A stretch of 7,395 nt of DNA. Origin: Bacillota bacterium (GTDB lineage: Bacteria; Bacillota; Dehalobacteriia; UBA4068). Position 1 is the first letter of the stretch. Each line of letters begins with the position of its first letter. The notes below the pieces were generated by a model that was not told the DNA's origin, did not search any database, and saw only the letters and a program-made list of their open reading frames with translations. The stretch covers positions 1 to 7,395 of the forward strand of contig JAUMYD010000094.1 in the NCBI GenBank assembly GCA_030528765.1, read 5' to 3'. The translations under genes were made by a program, and so were the position numbers. Shown here piece after piece: positions 5,604 to 7,395 of the stretch.

Positions 5604-5632
5604 ATTATAACACTCTTTCTCTAAGGGTGCAA
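5604..5632 (-). promoter_or_regulatory. Near-consensus promoter for the acyl carrier protein gene
   Basis: On the minus strand, TTGCAC (5627-5632), 17 nt and a perfect TATAAT (5604-5609). It lies 53-81 nt past the FeoB stop codon, and no FeoB terminator is evident between them. It points at the acyl carrier protein gene, with the predicted start near 5597. Confidence 0.8.
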
Positions 5633-5684
5633 TCATTTATAGGAACAAATGCTAATTTGCTTAGTATCTGTTTTGTTTCTCTAT

Positions 5685-7394
5685 TCAAAGAATAAGTCTT
5701 TCCAGGAGCTGGTAAAAAGAGCTTGCCGTCAACCATGCCAAAAGAAGATGGGAAAAGGCTACTGCAAGGCTTAGCCGCAGGGAGCCGCTTTCTTCCCGAA
5801 GCAGCTTTAGCGTGGCTATACATGGAGTATAAAGCAGGAAAAAGACGAGAAAGGCCGCAGCGGCGGCTGGCTCCAGCAGCTCCCGCAGGGCAGTACCATC
5901 CAGCCCTAGAACGGAGAAGCCGGCCACTGCCATTTCCTTTGACAGGAGGCCGCTCCAGGCCGCCATGGCTATTTGCCAGTGCCCACAGCCCATTTGTTTG
6001 AAAAAAGGGCTGCTCCATTTTCCCAGTTGCGCCAGTAAGCTCTGGGAAATTTCTTCGGTAGGCTGTAGTTCCGGATCCACATGACTGAGCAGCCATAGTA
6101 AAATAGATGTAAGCAGAACAGCAGAAAAGGCTTTCGTGAAAAAATCCCGGCAACGTCGGTATGCACTGCTGCTAAGGGTATGCAGACTGGGCTTTCTATA
6201 TGGAGGAAGTTCCAGCATCCAGAAGGTTTTTTCCCGGGGAATCTTGGCCATTCGCAGGGATGCGAGCAGCAGCGCGAATGTCAAGCCAAGAACATAAAGA
6301 AAGCTGATGATGAACCAGGCTTTTTCCGGAAAAAAGACACTGCAGAGAAGCGCATAAACAGGCATACGGGCAGAGCAACTCATGAATGGGATCAGGAGCA
6401 TGCAGCTTTTTCTTTCTGTTGTTCCCTCGATCGCACGGCAGGCCAGGATCCCCGGAAGGGAACAGGCCCAGCCCAAAAGGAGAGGGATGGCACTTTGGCC
6501 GCTTAAGCCAAAACGGGAAAGTGGCCGATCCAGGAGAAAGGCCAGTCTGGCCATGTAGCCGCTGGTTTCCAAAATGGCCAGCCCAAAAAAGAGGATCGCC
6601 AGCTGGGGCAGGAAAATCAAAATACCTGAAATACCCAGGAAGGCGCCATCAGTCAGAAGCTGACTGAAGAATAGGGGCAGGTCGATCCAGCGGAAAAACA
6701 AATGCAAGCCTGTGGCGATATGTTTTTTACAGAAAGATTCCAGCAGCGCAGTCAGCCCTTGCCCCAAGGGACCAAAGCTTAGGTAGAAAAGGAGGAGCAT
6801 TAGGGAAAGAAAAAGCGGCCAAGCCAGAATGGGGTGGCAGAACAGTTTATCCGGGGAGAATTTCTTTGTGTCTCGTTGGGGCAGCTTTTTAATAGAAATA
6901 CGGCAGATCTCTGCGGCTAGAGCATAGCGCGCTGCCGTATCTGTGCTGCGCCTTTCCGGATGGAGCTCAGGGGGTGCCTTCTGCTTTTTCCCTTCATCCT
7001 GCAGAAGCCGCAGTAATCCCTGCAATCCCTGCTTTTTTTCTGCGCTTATTTTCAGGCAAGGGATTTTCAGAAGGGAAGACATCTTTTTTAGGTCCAAAGT
7101 TATACCCATTTCGGGAAGAAGATCTGCCATATTCAGCGCGAGCACCATCGGGATTTTTAGCTCTGTCAGCTGCGTACTCAGGAAAAGCTGTCTTTGGAGA
7201 TTTTCGCAGCTCACTACATTTAAGATGAGATCGATCTTTTGACTGGCAAGGAAATCGAGGACAATTTTTTCTTCCTGACTGTGGCCAGAAAGGGAATAAA
7301 TACCAGGCAGATCAAAAAAAGTGATGCCTTCTCCCTGAAAAAAGATAGTGGCATTTTCTGCACGATGTGTGACTCCGCTCCAGTTCCCAACTGC
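5685..7394 (-). CDS. feoB: FeoB ferrous iron transporter, N-terminus beyond window
   Basis: 569 codons are visible and the frame runs off the right edge, so the GTP-binding P-loop is outside. FeoB is an inner-membrane Fe2+ importer with an N-terminal G-protein domain. Numbering from the first visible codon: NWSGVT (4-9) is the switch I region, DLPG (28-31) the G3 motif, NMAD (88-91) G4 and SAEKKQG (117-123) G5. The membrane part starts near 187. Core motifs are GWACSLPG (308-315, pore cysteine kept), PFMSCSARMPVY (336-347), LPPYRKP (396-402), LLSKEMAV (483-490) and LYTPCIAT (521-528). GTG 7214 is internal to the protein and not a real start, because the frame continues upstream through G3. 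Adding about 25-30 missing residues gives roughly 600, shorter than E. coli FeoB (773). The usual NVVDA segment reads NVVSC. No feoA is seen downstream; it could lie upstream. Confidence 0.95.
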   Translation of the reverse strand, partial: AVGNWSGVTHRAENATIFFQGEGITFFDLPGIYSLSGHSQEEKIVLDFLASQKIDLILNVVSCENLQRQLFLSTQLTELKIPMVLALNMADLLPEMGITLDLKKMSSLLKIPCLKISAEKKQGLQGLLRLLQDEGKKQKAPPELHPERRSTDTAARYALAAEICRISIKKLPQRDTKKFSPDKLFCHPILAWPLFLSLMLLLFYLSFGPLGQGLTALLESFCKKHIATGLHLFFRWIDLPLFFSQLLTDGAFLGISGILIFLPQLAILFFGLAILETSGYMARLAFLLDRPLSRFGLSGQSAIPLLLGWACSLPGILACRAIEGTTERKSCMLLIPFMSCSARMPVYALLCSVFFPEKAWFIISFLYVLGLTFALLLASLRMAKIPREKTFWMLELPPYRKPSLHTLSSSAYRRCRDFFTKAFSAVLLTSILLWLLSHVDPELQPTEEISQSLLAQLGKWSSPFFKQMGCGHWQIAMAAWSGLLSKEMAVAGFSVLGLDGTALRELLEPAAAAAFLVFFLLYTPCIATLKLLREESGSLRLSLAVAFSHLLLAWLTASSFYQLLERLIL

Positions 7395-7395
7395 T

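Noticed and set aside
5507..5695. 62-codon plus-strand frame between FeoB and the acyl carrier protein gene
   Set aside because: It lies across the minus-strand promoter and leader, with no ribosome binding site and no family likeness.
1..7395. CRISPR arrays, insertion sequences, tRNA or rRNA genes
   Set aside because: No spaced direct repeats, transposase-like frame, terminal inverted repeats or RNA-gene signatures were seen.

Overview
The window looks like chromosome from an anaerobic, low-to-moderate-GC Bacillota bacterium of the Clostridia or Negativicutes type. The evidence is a BlaI/BlaR1-type pair of the clostridial kind, a reverse rubrerythrin, a bacterial ferritin, a FeoB iron transporter, strong AGGAGG-type ribosome binding sites and sigma-A-like promoters. 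I cannot fix the genus from sequence alone. All confidently recognised genes lie on the minus strand, so transcription runs from high to low coordinates.

In transcription order, the right end (5685-7394) is the C-terminal 569 residues of FeoB, a GTPase-linked ferrous iron transporter whose N-terminus lies beyond the window. About 50 bases past its stop codon is a near-consensus promoter (5604-5632). It drives a small acyl carrier protein gene (5203-5424) through a leader of about 170 nt that contains inverted repeats and a possible 19-codon leader peptide. Next is a reverse rubrerythrin (4545-5087) with its own promoter, a perfect 9-5-9 palindrome over the expected transcription start, and a textbook intrinsic terminator.

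The stretch 3794-4544 is poor in genes. Its only candidate is a small plus-strand reading frame (4009-4311) that looks like a coding sequence detached from its ribosome binding site by a one-base frameshift. Then come a ferritin gene with terminator (3242-3751) and a stand-alone MinD/CobQ-like P-loop ATPase with terminator (2347-3075).

At the left is a BlaI-family repressor (1570-1929) and a BlaR1-like M56 membrane metallopeptidase (1-1565, cut by the window edge). They form a two-gene operon behind a TTGACT/TAATAT promoter that carries two BlaI-like operators.

Functionally, FeoB (Fe2+ import), reverse rubrerythrin (peroxide reduction at a diiron site) and ferritin (iron storage) form a plausible iron and oxidative-stress neighbourhood, though each has separate signals rather than sharing one operon. 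The BlaI/BlaR1 module is an independent signal-responsive switch whose target may be itself or a gene outside the window. I found no mobile element, CRISPR array, rRNA or tRNA. No previously undescribed system stands out. The most interesting leads are the acyl carrier protein leader, the rubrerythrin operator and the apparently frameshifted small gene.
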